The notes beneath the pieces were generated by a model. The model worked only from the letters and a program-made list of their open reading frames with translations, was not told the origin of the DNA and made no database searches. This document shows positions 35,053 to 44,181 of a stretch of DNA of 64,000 nt, one piece after another. Source of the DNA: Saccharibacillus brassicae (GTDB lineage: Bacteria; Bacillota; Bacilli; Paenibacillales; Paenibacillaceae); NCBI RefSeq assembly GCF_006542275.1, contig NZ_CP041217.1:248001-312000 (forward strand), written 5' to 3'. Every line of letters starts with the position of its first letter. Within the stretch, counting starts at the first letter, position 1. The translations under genes and the position numbers were made by a program.

Positions 35053-35958
35053 TTAACGGTCCCGTTCCACCAAATAATCGGCGATAGCCAGCAGGATGTC
35101 GGTACGCTCAAGACCCGCTCCCAGCACGGCCGTTTTGGACTCTTCGCTGAGGCGCCGCACTTCTTCGCGCGACTTGTCGATGCCGAGGAAAAACGGATAC
35201 GTCACTTTTTCCATTTTGACGTCGCTTTGCGTTTTTTTGCCCAGCTTGCTCTCGTCGCCGACCAGATCCAGAATATCGTCCTGAATCTGGAACGCCAGCC
35301 CGATGCCGCGGCCGAACGTACGCAGCGCGTCGAGTTGAAGCGGCGTCGCTCCGGCCGTGCGCCCGCCCGCAAGCAGCGAGAACATGATCAGGTCGCTCGT
35401 CTTGTGCAGATGGATATACTCCAGCCGCGCAAGGTCCGTCGTGCCCTGCTCGCCTTCCATGTCGGCCACCTGGCCGCCCACCATGCCGCGCGGTCCGGCG
35501 TATTCCGCCAGATCGGACACGATCCCGATCGCCGCCTCGGCCGGCAGCAGGCCGTCTCTGGCCAGCGAAGACACCACATAAAAAGCATGCGTCAGCAGGC
35601 CGTCGCCGGCGAGGATCGCCATCGCTTCGCCGAACACTTTGTGGTTCGTCGGCTTGCCGCGGCGCAGGTCGTCGTCGTCCATCGCCGGCAGGTCGTCGTG
35701 CACGAGCGAATACGTGTGCACCATCTCGACGGCGGCCGCGACGCGGATCGCCGCCGCCCGGCTGCCGCCGAGACTTTCACACGCCGCTACCACGAGCAGG
35801 GGACGCAGCCGTTTGCCGCCGGCATCGAGCGAATACCGCATCGATTCCAGCAGCGCGGGCGGCATGTCCCAGTCGGCCGGAAACGCTTCGGCAAAATAGC
35901 TCTCCAGCTCGGACGACACGTCTCTCATATACGGTTCAAGCGCGAATACGCTGTTCAA
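35053..35958 (-). CDS. ispA: Polyprenyl synthetase (farnesyl diphosphate synthase)
   Basis: This 301-residue prenyltransferase condenses IPP with allylic diphosphates to give farnesyl diphosphate. Both aspartate-rich motifs are present: DDLPAMDDDDLRRGKPTNHK and the second FQIQDDILDLVGD. GGKRLRP is also intact. The frame is open to 36069, but the TTG at 35958, overlapping the xseB stop as TTGA and preceded by GGGG, is the likely start; an ATG 11 codons later (MRDVSS) is an alternative. It belongs to the xseA-xseB-ispA chain. Confidence 0.9.
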   Translation of the reverse strand: MNSVFALEPYMRDVSSELESYFAEAFPADWDMPPALLESMRYSLDAGGKRLRPLLVVAACESLGGSRAAAIRVAAAVEMVHTYSLVHDDLPAMDDDDLRRGKPTNHKVFGEAMAILAGDGLLTHAFYVVSSLARDGLLPAEAAIGIVSDLAEYAGPRGMVGGQVADMEGEQGTTDLARLEYIHLHKTSDLIMFSLLAGGRTAGATPLQLDALRTFGRGIGLAFQIQDDILDLVGDESKLGKKTQSDVKMEKVTYPFFLGIDKSREEVRRLSEESKTAVLGAGLERTDILLAIADYLVERDR

Positions 35959-36251
35959 AAGTTGTCCCCGCTTTCCGCTTCGCCCGCAAAGTTCCGGCGT
36001 CGAAGCTGTCCGTCTTCTTCCACGATCGTTTCGATTTTGCGTTCCACCTGCTCCAGCTTCTGGCCGCACAGCTGCGACAGCTGCATGCCCCGCTGAAACA
36101 GGTCGATCGCTTTCTCCAGCGGTACGTCGCCCTGTTCAAGCTCGGCGACGATCCGCTCTAGCTGGTCCATCGCTTGTTCGAAATTCAGTTCGGCGCCCGT
36201 CGCTGCGTCGGACGCTCCCGCAGGATTGTGATGTTCGGCATTAGGCTCCAC
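35955..36251 (-). CDS. xseB: Exodeoxyribonuclease VII small subunit
   Basis: This 98-residue protein contains the XseB helical core (about 22-80: LNFEQAMDQLERIVAELEQG, DVPLEKAIDLFQRGMQLSQL). Several copies bind one XseA to form exonuclease VII. The N-terminal 20 residues and the C-terminal tail are longer than in the B. subtilis protein. Its start lies inside the xseA end (11-bp overlap) and its stop overlaps ispA, so the three are translationally coupled. Confidence 0.92.
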   Translation of the reverse strand: MEPNAEHHNPAGASDAATGAELNFEQAMDQLERIVAELEQGDVPLEKAIDLFQRGMQLSQLCGQKLEQVERKIETIVEEDGQLRRRNFAGEAESGDNF

Positions 36252-37602
36252 TTCGATTGTCCTCCTCCGTCGTTTGAATAACCCGGCATTCGAGGCTTCC
36301 GTCGTTCACCCGGACGACGATCCCGTCGCCCTCGGCTACCTCGCGTACCGATTTGATCAGCTTCTGCCCGGCTTCGTCGTAGACGAGGCTGTAGCCGCGC
36401 GCCATCACCTTGAGCGGGCTCAGGGCGTCGAGCTGGCGCAGGCTGCCCAGCAGCCGCTGGCGCCCGTCCTTGACGGCGGCGGTCATGGCCGCGTTCAGGC
36501 GGCCGTCCAGCCCGCCGAGCTGGCGCGAAGCGAGCTGCAGCTGAGCGCCCGGATAGAAGCGCGACAGCCTGCCGTGCAGGCGCGCGTGCTTGTCCCGGCC
36601 CGAGGCGAAGCGGGCTTCGGTCCGCGCCGTGAGGCGCCGCGTCAGCCCGTCCAGCCGCTGCGCATGCGGCTGAAGGGCGCGCTGCGGCTGCCGCAGCACG
36701 GCGGAGCGCTGCAGGCGCGCCAGACGCTCGCGCTCCTGCGCGGCCCGGCGCAGCAGGGCGCCGCGCAGCCGCTCCTGCTGCTGGGCGACGCGATGCTGCA
36801 GCGCGCGCCGATCCGGCACCGCGAGTTCCGCGGCGGCGGTCGGCGTCGCCGCCCGCAGATCGGCGACAAAGTCGGCGATCGTGAAGTCGGTCTCGTGCCC
36901 GACGGCCGAGATGACCGGAATGGCCGAATCGTAGATCGCCCGGGCGACGATCTCTTCGTTAAAAGCCCACAGTTCTTCGAGCGATCCGCCGCCGCGGCCG
37001 ACGATCAGCACTTCGGCTTCGCCGAGCCGGTTCAGGATGCGGATCCCGCGCACGATCGACGCGGCGGCTTCCTTGCCCTGCACCAGCGCCGGATACAGCA
37101 TGACGGGCACGCCGGGGAACCGGCGGCCGAGCGTCGTCAGGATGTCCCGCACGGCCGCGCCCGTCGGCGAGGTGATGACGCCGATCGCTTTGGGCAGCGC
37201 CGGAATTTGGCGCTTGCCGCTGTCGTCGAACAGTCCTTCGGTCTCCAGCTTCTGCTTGAGCTGCTCGTAGGCCAGATAGAGGCTGCCGACGCCGTCCGGC
37301 TGCATCTGGGTCAGATACAGCTGGTATTGGCCGTCGCGCTCGAACACCGAGACGCTGCCCTGCGCGATGACGCGCGTGCCTTCGCGCGGAATAAACGGCA
37401 GCCGCTTGTTGTGCGAAGCGAACATGATCGCCCGCACACGGCTGCCGGCGTCTTTTAGCGTAAAATACATATGTCCGCTCGAATGATGCGTAAAATTCGA
37501 AATCTCGCCGCGCACCCACACTTCAGGCAGCAGCGGGTCCGCTTCGAACTTCTGGCGGATATACCGGTTCAGCTCCTGGATCGACAGTATGCGCTGCTCC
37601 AT
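36241..37602 (-). CDS. xseA: Exodeoxyribonuclease VII large subunit
   Basis: This 453-residue catalytic subunit degrades single-stranded DNA. An N-terminal OB fold (about 1-100: WVRGEISNFTHHSSGHMYFT), the catalytic domain with GVITSPTGAAVRDIL, IVGRGGGSLEELWAF and SAVGHETDFTIADF, and a long Arg-rich coiled-coil arm (about 265-390) are all present. It ends with a short strand region that overlaps xseB. The arm is notably Arg- and Gln-rich. AGGTTC-type spacing from GGGAGG precedes the ATG. Confidence 0.94.
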   Translation of the reverse strand: MEQRILSIQELNRYIRQKFEADPLLPEVWVRGEISNFTHHSSGHMYFTLKDAGSRVRAIMFASHNKRLPFIPREGTRVIAQGSVSVFERDGQYQLYLTQMQPDGVGSLYLAYEQLKQKLETEGLFDDSGKRQIPALPKAIGVITSPTGAAVRDILTTLGRRFPGVPVMLYPALVQGKEAAASIVRGIRILNRLGEAEVLIVGRGGGSLEELWAFNEEIVARAIYDSAIPVISAVGHETDFTIADFVADLRAATPTAAAELAVPDRRALQHRVAQQQERLRGALLRRAAQERERLARLQRSAVLRQPQRALQPHAQRLDGLTRRLTARTEARFASGRDKHARLHGRLSRFYPGAQLQLASRQLGGLDGRLNAAMTAAVKDGRQRLLGSLRQLDALSPLKVMARGYSLVYDEAGQKLIKSVREVAEGDGIVVRVNDGSLECRVIQTTEEDNRSGA

Positions 37603-37617
37603 GCCGGAACCTCCCGC

Positions 37618-38478
37618 TTACGACAAGCCGTGCGCGCGCTTGGCGGCAAGCAGCGTATTTTTCATCAGCATCGTGATCGTCATCGGACCGACCCCGCCCG
37701 GTACCGGCGTAATCGGGCCCGATACGGAACTTGCCGATTCGAAGTCCACGTCGCCGGCCAGCTTGCCGGTCTCCAGACGGTTGATGCCCACGTCGATCAC
37801 GACGGCGCCCGGCTTGATGTAGGAAGCGTCGACGAAGTTGGCGCGGCCGACGGCCACGACCAGAATATCGGCCTGGCGCGTCAGCTCTTTCATGTTGGCC
37901 GTACGCGAATGGCACATCGTCACGGTCGCGTTCTCGCGCTGAAGCAGCAGCGATACCGGCTTGCCGACGATGTTGCTGCGGCCGATAACGACGGCATGCT
38001 TGCCGGACATTTCGATGCCGGTATGCTTGATCAGCTCGATTACGCCGGCCGGCGTGCACGGCAGCAGGCTGTCGTCGCCGATCATCAGGTTGCCCACGTT
38101 GATCGGATGGAAGCCGTCGACGTCTTTTTCCGGGGAGATCGCGTTGATGACCGCTTTTTCTTCGATATGTTTCGGCAGCGGAAGCTGCACGAGAATGCCG
38201 TTGATGTTTTCTTGTGCGTTCAGCTTGTGCACGAGCGCAAGCAGGTCTTCTTCGGACGTATCGGATTCCAGGCGATGCACTTCGGAATGGTAGCCGAGGT
38301 CTTCGCACGCTTTGGCTTTGTTGCGCACATAGACCTGGGAGGCCGGATCTTCCCCGACGAGCACGACGGCGAGGCCCGGCACGCAGCCTTTGGCGGCAAG
38401 GGCTTCGACCTCGGTTTTCAGATTCTGGCGAATTTCGTCCGATACTTGTTTTCCGCTGATAATTTGGGCTGTCGTCAT
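37618..38478 (-). CDS. folD: Bifunctional methylenetetrahydrofolate dehydrogenase / cyclohydrolase
   Basis: This 286-residue FolD interconverts 5,10-methylene- and 10-formyl-tetrahydrofolate with [21 protein letters not shown] contains the active-site Lys, and [35 protein letters not shown] and [13 protein letters not shown] are the standard blocks. The length is normal. AAAGGAGAG lies before the ATG. It precedes xseA by 15 bp and follows nusB, as in Bacillus. Confidence 0.95.
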   Translation of the reverse strand: MTTAQIISGKQVSDEIRQNLKTEVEALAAKGCVPGLAVVLVGEDPASQVYVRNKAKACEDLGYHSEVHRLESDTSEEDLLALVHKLNAQENINGILVQLPLPKHIEEKAVINAISPEKDVDGFHPINVGNLMIGDDSLLPCTPAGVIELIKHTGIEMSGKHAVVIGRSNIVGKPVSLLLQRENATVTMCHSRTANMKELTRQADILVVAVGRANFVDASYIKPGAVVIDVGINRLETGKLAGDVDFESASSVSGPITPVPGGVGPMTITMLMKNTLLAAKRAHGLS

Positions 38479-38531
38479 GGTTTTCTCTCCTTTAAAAGTG
38501 GGTCTATGTGAGGTAGGTGGGGATTTTTCGA

Positions 38532-38984
38532 TTACTTCAACTTACTTTTGAGCTCGTCGGCGTCCTGGATCATTTTGCCGAGCACGCCGTTGACGAACTT
38601 GCCCGACTCGTCGGTGCCGAAGTGTTTGGACAATTCGATCGCTTCGTTGACGGCGACTTTGGCAGGCACTTCTTCGGCGAAAATCATTTCGTACGAAGCA
38701 AGGCGCAGGATTTGGCGATCCACGCGCGACAGGCGGCTGATCTGCCAGCCTTTGAGATACACGCCGAGCAGGTCGTCGATCGCCGCTTTGTGCGTCCACG
38801 TGCCGTTTACGAGCGCCAGCACGTATTCGGCCAGCCGGTCGGCGTCTTCCAGTTTCACTTCGCCTTCGTTTTCGTCCCCGGCTTCCGAAATCAGCATCGA
38901 CACGGCGTCGAATGCCGCCACCTCGTTCATTTCCATCTGGTACAGGCTTTGTACAGCCAATTCTCTTCCCAATCTTCTTTTCAT
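38532..38984 (-). CDS. nusB: Transcription antitermination factor NusB
   Basis: This 150-residue all-helical factor takes part in rRNA antitermination with NusE/S10. It begins [16 protein letters not shown] and contains [21 protein letters not shown] and [20 protein letters not shown], both hallmarks of NusB. It is somewhat longer than B. subtilis NusB (131). GGGAGGG precedes the ATG. It opens the nusB-folD-xseAB-ispA-dxs series. Confidence 0.94.
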   Translation of the reverse strand: MKRRLGRELAVQSLYQMEMNEVAAFDAVSMLISEAGDENEGEVKLEDADRLAEYVLALVNGTWTHKAAIDDLLGVYLKGWQISRLSRVDRQILRLASYEMIFAEEVPAKVAVNEAIELSKHFGTDESGKFVNGVLGKMIQDADELKSKLK

Positions 38985-39326
38985 GGGTCCCTCCCGCTAT
39001 CTGTTGTTCTGTCGGTTTATATGAATGTTACGGTACTCCTGAACATGCAAAAACCTGTGAAACGCTTCTCCCGTCCCGAAAAGCTTGGGTTTCCGCCGGA
39101 AAGTTCGGCCGTTAAGCCTTCCCTTCCGGTCGGAAACGCCGCCTGCCTTGCTTGGAAGACGGACAGCAAGCCGTTCTTCATGTCCGGCGTAAAAACGTCT
39201 CACAGGCTTTCGCTCCGTTCGTTCGCGCGCCTTCGGGACCTTCAACCCCGATTCAGGCAAAAACGCTCGGCCGGAACTTCCCGGCCGGCGCGCGTGCGGC
39301 AGCGGATACAGCGTCTTGCGAAGGAT
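38985..39326. other. Gap between nusB and the DUF2273 gene
   Basis: This 342-bp gap holds the terminator at 39258-39287 and must hold the nusB promoter. A TATAAA lies near 39020 on the minus strand, but no convincing -35 was seen. No gene was recognised. Confidence 0.4.
39258..39287 (-). terminator. Terminator after the Asp23-AmaP-DUF2273 genes
   Basis: CGGCCGG (39268-39274) and CCGGCCG (39281-39287) pair around a 6-base loop. On the minus strand the hairpin is followed by AGCG and TTTTT. Confidence 0.7.
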
Positions 39327-39560
39327 TTAGCGAAACGGGCGCCAGCGCTCCATGAGCCGGGCGCGCAGTTCGCCCCACGGAAGCAGCGGACCGGCGCGCC
39401 GGTCTTTGCGGCTTCCGATTCCGTAGCCGAGCAGCGTCAGCAGAGCCACCACGAGCATGTGCCAGAATCCGACCGCCAGATACAGCAGGCCGAAAAACAA
39501 GCCGGCGGCCGTCCAGGCCAAGCGGCCTCCGTACACGGTCCAGATTTCACTCCATTTCAT
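39327..39560 (-). CDS. DUF2273-family small membrane protein
   Basis: This 77-residue protein starts MKWSEIWTVYGGRLAWTA and has two hydrophobic segments (about 14-32 and 33-50) followed by a basic C-terminus. This matches the DUF2273 proteins commonly encoded with Asp23 and AmaP. It lies 12 bp after amaP and has GGAGAGG upstream. It probably belongs to the envelope-stress group, though its own role is unknown. Confidence 0.85.
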   Translation of the reverse strand: MKWSEIWTVYGGRLAWTAAGLFFGLLYLAVGFWHMLVVALLTLLGYGIGSRKDRRAGPLLPWGELRARLMERWRPFR

Positions 39561-39572
39561 CGGCGCCCTCTC

Positions 39573-40112
39573 CTATTCCACCCGGCTTTTGAACGCCTGG
39601 GGCTGCATGACTCCGGCAATGTAGACCGAGACCGAAGCCACCGGAATGCCCGTGATTTCATGCACGAATTCTTTGACGCCGCGCTGGATTTCCGCGGTCA
39701 GCGCGGGAATCGGATATTCCCCGTCGACGACCGTGCGGATCTCGATCACAAGTCCCGGGTCGGTCATACGAATCCGCGTACGCGGATCTTTGACGCCGCG
39801 CACGCGGGACGCCGCTTTGAGCGACAGATTCTCGATCGTCTCCAGCGAGATCTGGATCTCGCCCAGATCGGTCCGCTGGTCGACGGAATGCAGGTTCGCG
39901 CGGCTGCGGCGCAGCGACACGTACAGCATCCGCAGGCTGATCAGGATCAGCACGGCAAGGCCGGCGACCAGAATCGACATCGTCGGCAGGTCGAACCGGA
40001 AATCGATCGGAACCCGGATCGAGCGGCTCAGCAGGAGGATGGCCAAAATGCTCAGAATCAAAATCGTTAGGCTGTATAGAAACAGCAGCAGACGGTCCAC
40101 TATTTTTGCCAC
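39573..40112 (-). CDS. amaP: Alkaline shock response membrane anchor protein AmaP
   Basis: This 179-residue membrane protein has two N-terminal hydrophobic segments (about 5-28 and 43-66) and a cytoplasmic part (about 85-179, beginning SLETIENLSLKAASRVRGV) that resembles an Asp23-like domain. AmaP tethers Asp23 to the membrane in Staphylococcus. The start is GTG at 40112 with GGAGGGGG 11 bases upstream. It follows the Asp23-family gene after 65 bp. Confidence 0.87.
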   Translation of the reverse strand: MAKIVDRLLLFLYSLTILILSILAILLLSRSIRVPIDFRFDLPTMSILVAGLAVLILISLRMLYVSLRRSRANLHSVDQRTDLGEIQISLETIENLSLKAASRVRGVKDPRTRIRMTDPGLVIEIRTVVDGEYPIPALTAEIQRGVKEFVHEITGIPVASVSVYIAGVMQPQAFKSRVE

Positions 40113-40144
40113 GTACGGCTAAGCCCCCTCCAAACGGTAGTAAA

Positions 40145-40165
40145 CCCCGACTTTGCGGGTCGGGG
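40145..40165 (-). terminator. Hairpin between the Asp23-family gene and amaP
   Basis: CCCCGAC (40145-40151) and GTCGGGG (40159-40165) form a 7-bp stem with a 7-base loop. On the minus strand it is followed only by TTTA, so it may be a weak terminator or attenuator that lowers amaP expression. Confidence 0.4.
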
Positions 40166-40177
40166 GTCGGAAAAACG

Positions 40178-40597
40178 TTATTTCACCCGGGGAATGCCCA
40201 GTTCGAGCTCTTCGGAACGGCTTTCGACCGTTTTGGCTTTGAACTGCACGTCGTGCACATGCACGTTCACTTCGATGACGGACAAGCCGGTCATCATCTC
40301 GATCGAACGCTTGACGTTGCGCTGCACCGCACCGGCCACTTCCGGCAAGCGGGAACCGTACTCCACGATAACCGATACGTCGACCGCCGCTTCGCGTTGG
40401 CCCACTTCGACCTTGACGCCCTTCGACAGGTTCTTGCGTCCCAGCAGCTCGGCAATGCCGCCCGCGAAGCCGCCGCTCATGCCCGCGATCCCTTCCACCT
40501 CGATCGTCGCCAGTCCCGCGATCACTTCGATCACTTCGGGCGCGATCTGGATCTCGCCGATCTCCGTCCGTTCAAATTCTGTAGGTAAGCTGCTCAT
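40178..40597 (-). CDS. Asp23/Gls24-family envelope stress protein (YqhY-like)
   Basis: This 139-residue protein has the Asp23 core: IGEIQIAPEVIEVIAGLATI, VEGIAGMSGG, VSVIVEYGSRLPEVAGAVQR and VNVHVHDVQF. YqhY of Bacillus, also placed between accC and nusB, is the closest counterpart. Asp23 proteins are abundant soluble partners of AmaP at the membrane. The start at 40597 (MSSLPTEF) is preferred; an ATG at 40609 is too near AAGGTGG. Confidence 0.88.
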   Translation of the reverse strand: MSSLPTEFERTEIGEIQIAPEVIEVIAGLATIEVEGIAGMSGGFAGGIAELLGRKNLSKGVKVEVGQREAAVDVSVIVEYGSRLPEVAGAVQRNVKRSIEMMTGLSVIEVNVHVHDVQFKAKTVESRSEELELGIPRVK

Positions 40598-40680
40598 ATT
40601 CGATACCATCCACCTTATGGATTATTTATTCCTTAAATATAGCATTTGCCGCCCGATGTGACAAACGGCGTTTGTCACGT

Positions 40681-42033
40681 TCAGACTTCGTTTTCTTCAA
40701 GGAATTTGATGTCGAAATCGCCGCGTACGAACGTTTCGTGATTCAGCAGACGCTGGTGGAACGGGATCGTGGTCGCGATGCCTTCGACGGCGAATTCGGC
40801 CAGTGCCCGCTTCATTTTGGCGATGGCCTGCGTGCGCGTCGGCGCCCAGACGATCAGCTTCGCGATCATGGAATCGTAGAACGGCGGAATGGTATAGCCC
40901 TGGTAAGCGGCGCTGTCCACCCGCACGCCCGGTCCGCCCGGAGGCAGATAGAAGCTGATCTTGCCCGGAGCCGGCATGAAGTTGCGATCCGGATCTTCGG
41001 CGTTGATCCGGCATTCGATCGACCAGCCGTTGATCGTCACGTCCTCTTGGGTGAACGACAGCGGATTGCCTTCGGCGACCGAGATCATCTCCTGGATCAG
41101 ATCGACGCCCGTGACCATCTCGGTCACCGGATGCTCGACCTGAATCCGGGTATTCATCTCCATGAAGTAGAAGCTGCCGTCCGGGCTGAGCAGGAACTCG
41201 AGCGTGCCCGCGCCGGAATAGTTGACCGCATGGGCGGCGCGTACCGCCGCCGCGCCCATCGCTGTCCGCACTTCTTCGGAGATGATCGAACAAGGGGCTT
41301 CTTCGACCAATTTTTGCCGGCGGCGCTGCACGGAGCAGTCCCGCTCGCCCAAATGTACCGCATTGCCGTGCTTGTCGGCGATCAGCTGGATTTCCACGTG
41401 CTTCATGCCGGTGAGGAATTTCTCCAGATAGACGCCGGCGTTGCCGAACGCTTTCTCCGCCTCCTGCTGGGCAGCCACGATCTGCTGGCGCAGCGTGTCT
41501 TCGTCTTCGGCCAGGCGAATGCCTTTGCCGCCGCCGCCCGCGGTCGCTTTGATGATAACCGGATAACCGATGCCGCGCGCGATCTGGATCGCTTCGTCCA
41601 GGTCTTCGACCAGACCGTCGGAACCCGGAATGACCGGAACGCCCGCGCTTTGCATCGTCAACTTGGCTACCGCTTTGTCGCCCATCTTGGTGATGCTGTC
41701 CGGCGAAGGGCCGATAAACGTAATGTTGCACGATTCGCAAATTTCCGCGAAGTCGGCGTTTTCCGCGAGGAATCCGTAACCCGGGTGCACGGCGTCGCAT
41801 TCGGTCAGCGTCGCGATGCTCATCAGGTTCGTGAAGTTCAGGTAGCTGTCTTTGGACGCCGTCGGCCCGATGCAGTACGCTTCGTCGGCCAGGCGGACAT
41901 GCAGCGAATCGCGGTCGGCTTCGGAATAGACCGCCACCGTCGAGATGCCCATTTCGCGGCACGCGCGAATAATCCGCACAGCGATTTCGCCGCGGTTGGC
42001 GATCAGAATCTTGTTGAATTTCGTCGTTTCCAA
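40681..42033 (-). CDS. accC: Acetyl-CoA carboxylase, biotin carboxylase subunit
   Basis: This 450-residue ATP-grasp enzyme carboxylates biotin on AccB with bicarbonate and [58 protein letters not shown] and [20 protein letters not shown] are intact. A TTG at 42033 with AAGGAGG 10 bases upstream is chosen as start. An ATG at 42069 overlapping the accB stop (ATGA) would add 12 residues but lacks a ribosome binding site. It forms an operon with accB. Confidence 0.94.
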   Translation of the reverse strand: METTKFNKILIANRGEIAVRIIRACREMGISTVAVYSEADRDSLHVRLADEAYCIGPTASKDSYLNFTNLMSIATLTECDAVHPGYGFLAENADFAEICESCNITFIGPSPDSITKMGDKAVAKLTMQSAGVPVIPGSDGLVEDLDEAIQIARGIGYPVIIKATAGGGGKGIRLAEDEDTLRQQIVAAQQEAEKAFGNAGVYLEKFLTGMKHVEIQLIADKHGNAVHLGERDCSVQRRRQKLVEEAPCSIISEEVRTAMGAAAVRAAHAVNYSGAGTLEFLLSPDGSFYFMEMNTRIQVEHPVTEMVTGVDLIQEMISVAEGNPLSFTQEDVTINGWSIECRINAEDPDRNFMPAPGKISFYLPPGGPGVRVDSAAYQGYTIPPFYDSMIAKLIVWAPTRTQAIAKMKRALAEFAVEGIATTIPFHQRLLNHETFVRGDFDIKFLEENEV

Positions 42034-42065
42034 ATCGATGCGTCCTCCTTCCGCTTGCGCTTGAC

Positions 42066-42539
42066 TCATTCCGATCTGACCAGGAACAGCGGCTGTCCGT
42101 ATTCGACGAGCTGTCCGTTCTCGGCCAGCACTTCCACGATCTCGCCTTTGACTTCGGCCAGCAGCTCGTTCATGAGCTTCATCGCTTCGATGATGCAGAC
42201 GACGGATTTCTCGTTGACGCGGCTGCCCGCGTTTACATAGGCATCGGCATCCGGGGACGGCGAAGCGTAGAACGTGCCGACCATCGGGGAGACGATTTTA
42301 TGTAAAGACTCGTCGGGTGCCGATGCCTGGGCAGGCACCGCCGCGGCCGGCGCGCTTGGCGCTTGGACCGTCTGCGCCTGGGGCTGCTGCGCGTTCACGG
42401 CAAACTGCAGGGCCGAAGCGTCGATACGGCTGCCTTTGCGGATGACGACGCGCGTGCCTTCTTCCTCCAGTTCCAATTCTTGAACCGAAGTCCGGTCGAG
42501 CAGTTCGATAAGTTCTTTGATTTCGCTTATTTTAAACAT
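42066..42539 (-). CDS. accB: Acetyl-CoA carboxylase, biotin carboxyl carrier protein
   Basis: This 157-residue protein starts [20 protein letters not shown] and has an Ala/Pro/Gln-rich linker (about 50-85). The biotinyl domain (about 85-157) holds the biotin lysine in [12 protein letters not shown]. The frame extends upstream to 42605, but GGAGCG before 42539 and the family N-terminus fix the start. The spoIIIA operon, which lies directly upstream of accB in Bacillus, is absent. Confidence 0.94.
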   Translation of the reverse strand: MFKISEIKELIELLDRTSVQELELEEEGTRVVIRKGSRIDASALQFAVNAQQPQAQTVQAPSAPAAAVPAQASAPDESLHKIVSPMVGTFYASPSPDADAYVNAGSRVNEKSVVCIIEAMKLMNELLAEVKGEIVEVLAENGQLVEYGQPLFLVRSE

Positions 42540-42653
42540 TCGGGCACGCTCCTTAACATTTTCAGGCTTGTGCGGGTAAAATGGTGCAGCGCTTTGTAAA
42601 CGCACGGTAAGCCGTTTAACTAACGTTATGTATTATATCACAACCTTGCAAAA

Positions 42654-42688
42654 TAAAAAGGGCGGTCTCCCGAAGGAGAAACCCGCCC
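42654..42688 (-). terminator. Terminator between lysC and accB
   Basis: A GGGCGG/CCGCCC stem with an inner TCTCC/GGAGA pair (42660-42688) is followed by TTTTTA on the minus strand. It ends lysC transcription and separates it from the acc operon. Confidence 0.8.
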
Positions 42689-42722
42689 ACAAAATGCCGG
42701 TGAAACGCTATCATCGGCCGAA

Positions 42723-43241
42723 TTAACGCCGGTCCTGCGGACCGCCCACGAAAGCCTGTTCCTGGGCATCCAGGTTATAGGCCGTATGCAGCGCCGCGAT
42801 GATGTCTTTGACTTTCTCGCCTTCGATCACGCAGGAGACTTTGATCTCCGACGTGCTGACCATTTTGATGCTGACGCCCTGATCCGAGATGACCCGGAAC
42901 ATTTCCGCGGCCACGCCCGGATGGCTGACCATGCCGGCGCCGACGATCGAGACTTTGACAAGTTCCGTCTCGGAAGTCAATTCGCGGTAAGGCACTTTGC
43001 CTCGCGTGCTTTCGATGACCTGAAGCGCCCGTTCCACTTCGGAGCCGTTCACCGTGAAGGAGAAGTCGGCCGTGCCGCCCTGCGACCCGCTCTGCACGAT
43101 GATGTCGACGTCCACGCGCTCCGCTGCCAGCGCCCCGAACAATCCGGCCAACACGCCCGGCACGTCGGATACGCCCAAAATGCTGATCCGCGCCACGTTT
43201 TTATCGTAAGCGATCCCGCTTACCACCACTCCCTGTTCCAT
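42723..43241 (-). CDS. lysC: Internal in-frame start: aspartokinase beta subunit
   Basis: Within lysC, codon 246 is an ATG (43241) preceded by GGAGGAGG at 8 bases. Translation from there yields 172 residues, essentially the two ACT domains (MEQGVVVSGIAYDKNVARIS onward). In B. subtilis aspartokinase II the beta subunit starts from an internal site at about the same codon. The Glu-rich stretch just before it (VVEEESS) is what encodes the ribosome binding site. The subunit has no catalytic domain and should be regulatory. Confidence 0.7.
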   Translation of the reverse strand: MEQGVVVSGIAYDKNVARISILGVSDVPGVLAGLFGALAAERVDVDIIVQSGSQGGTADFSFTVNGSEVERALQVIESTRGKVPYRELTSETELVKVSIVGAGMVSHPGVAAEMFRVISDQGVSIKMVSTSEIKVSCVIEGEKVKDIIAALHTAYNLDAQEQAFVGGPQDRR

Positions 43242-43976
43242 GCTCGACTCCTCCTCCACTACGGTTCCTTCATTATAATTAAAACTCGAACGGACGATCA
43301 GGCGGACGCTGTTGTGCTTGGCGTATTCCACGGCGCGGGGATGCAACACCGCCGCGCCGAGATTCGCGAGTTCCAGCATCTCGTCGTACGAAATCGAAGG
43401 CAGCTTGCGCGCGCATTTGACGATCCGCGGATCGGTCGAATAGATACCGTCGACGTCCGTGTAAATCTCGCAGGCGTCGGCCTGGATCGCCGCGGCCAGC
43501 GCCACGGCGGTCGTATCGGAGCCTCCGCGTCCGAGCGTCGTGATCTCGCCGTCTTCGCTCATGCCCTGGAAGCCGGCGACGATAACGATTTTGCCGTCTT
43601 CCAGCGCTTTCAACACCCGATCCGGACGAATGTTCGTGATCCGGGCGCTGCCGTGGTTGGCTTCCGTCTCGAAGCCCGCCTGCCAGCCGGTAAACGAGAC
43701 CGCTTCGTGGCCGATGGCCTGAATAGCGATCGACAGCAGCGAGATCGAGATCTGCTCTCCCGTCGTCATCAGCATGTCCATCTCCCGGGCCGGCAGATTG
43801 TCGCTCAGCCGCTTGGCCGTATCGATCAGGTCGTCGGTCGTGTCGCCCATCGCGGATACGACGACGACGCAGCCGTGTCCTTCTTCTTTTTTCTCGGCGA
43901 CCCGCTTGGCGACCCGCTGCATACGCTCGGTATCGCCGACGGAACTGCCGCCGAATTTCATGACGAATAATGACAA
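42723..43976 (-). CDS. lysC: Aspartate kinase (LysC-type, alpha subunit)
   Basis: This 417-residue enzyme phosphorylates aspartate at the head of the lysine, threonine and methionine pathway. The kinase domain (about 1-240) starts MSLFVMKFGGSSVGD and contains TLGRGGSDTTAVALAAAI and EIYTDVDGIYSTDPR. Two ACT domains (about 265-410) bind the feedback inhibitor. The start is TTG with GGGGGAG 10 bases upstream. An internal start at 43241 gives a beta subunit, which favours the B. subtilis LysC (aspartokinase II) type over DapG. Its place between efp and accB is unusual. No lysine riboswitch was recognised upstream. Confidence 0.92.
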   Translation of the reverse strand: MSLFVMKFGGSSVGDTERMQRVAKRVAEKKEEGHGCVVVVSAMGDTTDDLIDTAKRLSDNLPAREMDMLMTTGEQISISLLSIAIQAIGHEAVSFTGWQAGFETEANHGSARITNIRPDRVLKALEDGKIVIVAGFQGMSEDGEITTLGRGGSDTTAVALAAAIQADACEIYTDVDGIYSTDPRIVKCARKLPSISYDEMLELANLGAAVLHPRAVEYAKHNSVRLIVRSSFNYNEGTVVEEESSMEQGVVVSGIAYDKNVARISILGVSDVPGVLAGLFGALAAERVDVDIIVQSGSQGGTADFSFTVNGSEVERALQVIESTRGKVPYRELTSETELVKVSIVGAGMVSHPGVAAEMFRVISDQGVSIKMVSTSEIKVSCVIEGEKVKDIIAALHTAYNLDAQEQAFVGGPQDRR

Positions 43977-44146
43977 AACGTGTTCACTCCCCCGCGTATT
44001 TCCGGAGCTGTTTGTACGTCCGTGCGAGGACCGCTCCGGTCTATTTTATCGCTTTAAATGAGTATAATACGAAACCGCTTCGCGCTTCCATTGTTTTTTC
44101 TGCAAATTGTTTGTATTTTCCGATCGTTCCTATGTATAACCTGCAT

Positions 44147-44181
44147 AAAAAAACTCTCCGCGCCGCAAAGCGGACGGAGAG
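44147..44181 (-). terminator. Terminator after efp
   Basis: CTCTCCG (44154-44160) and CGGAGAG (44175-44181) pair, with further inner GC pairs. On the minus strand a run of seven T follows. Confidence 0.82.

Noticed and set aside
43977-44146. Possible lysine riboswitch before lysC
   Set aside because: No L-box core sequence was found; only one simple GC-rich hairpin is visible in the leader.
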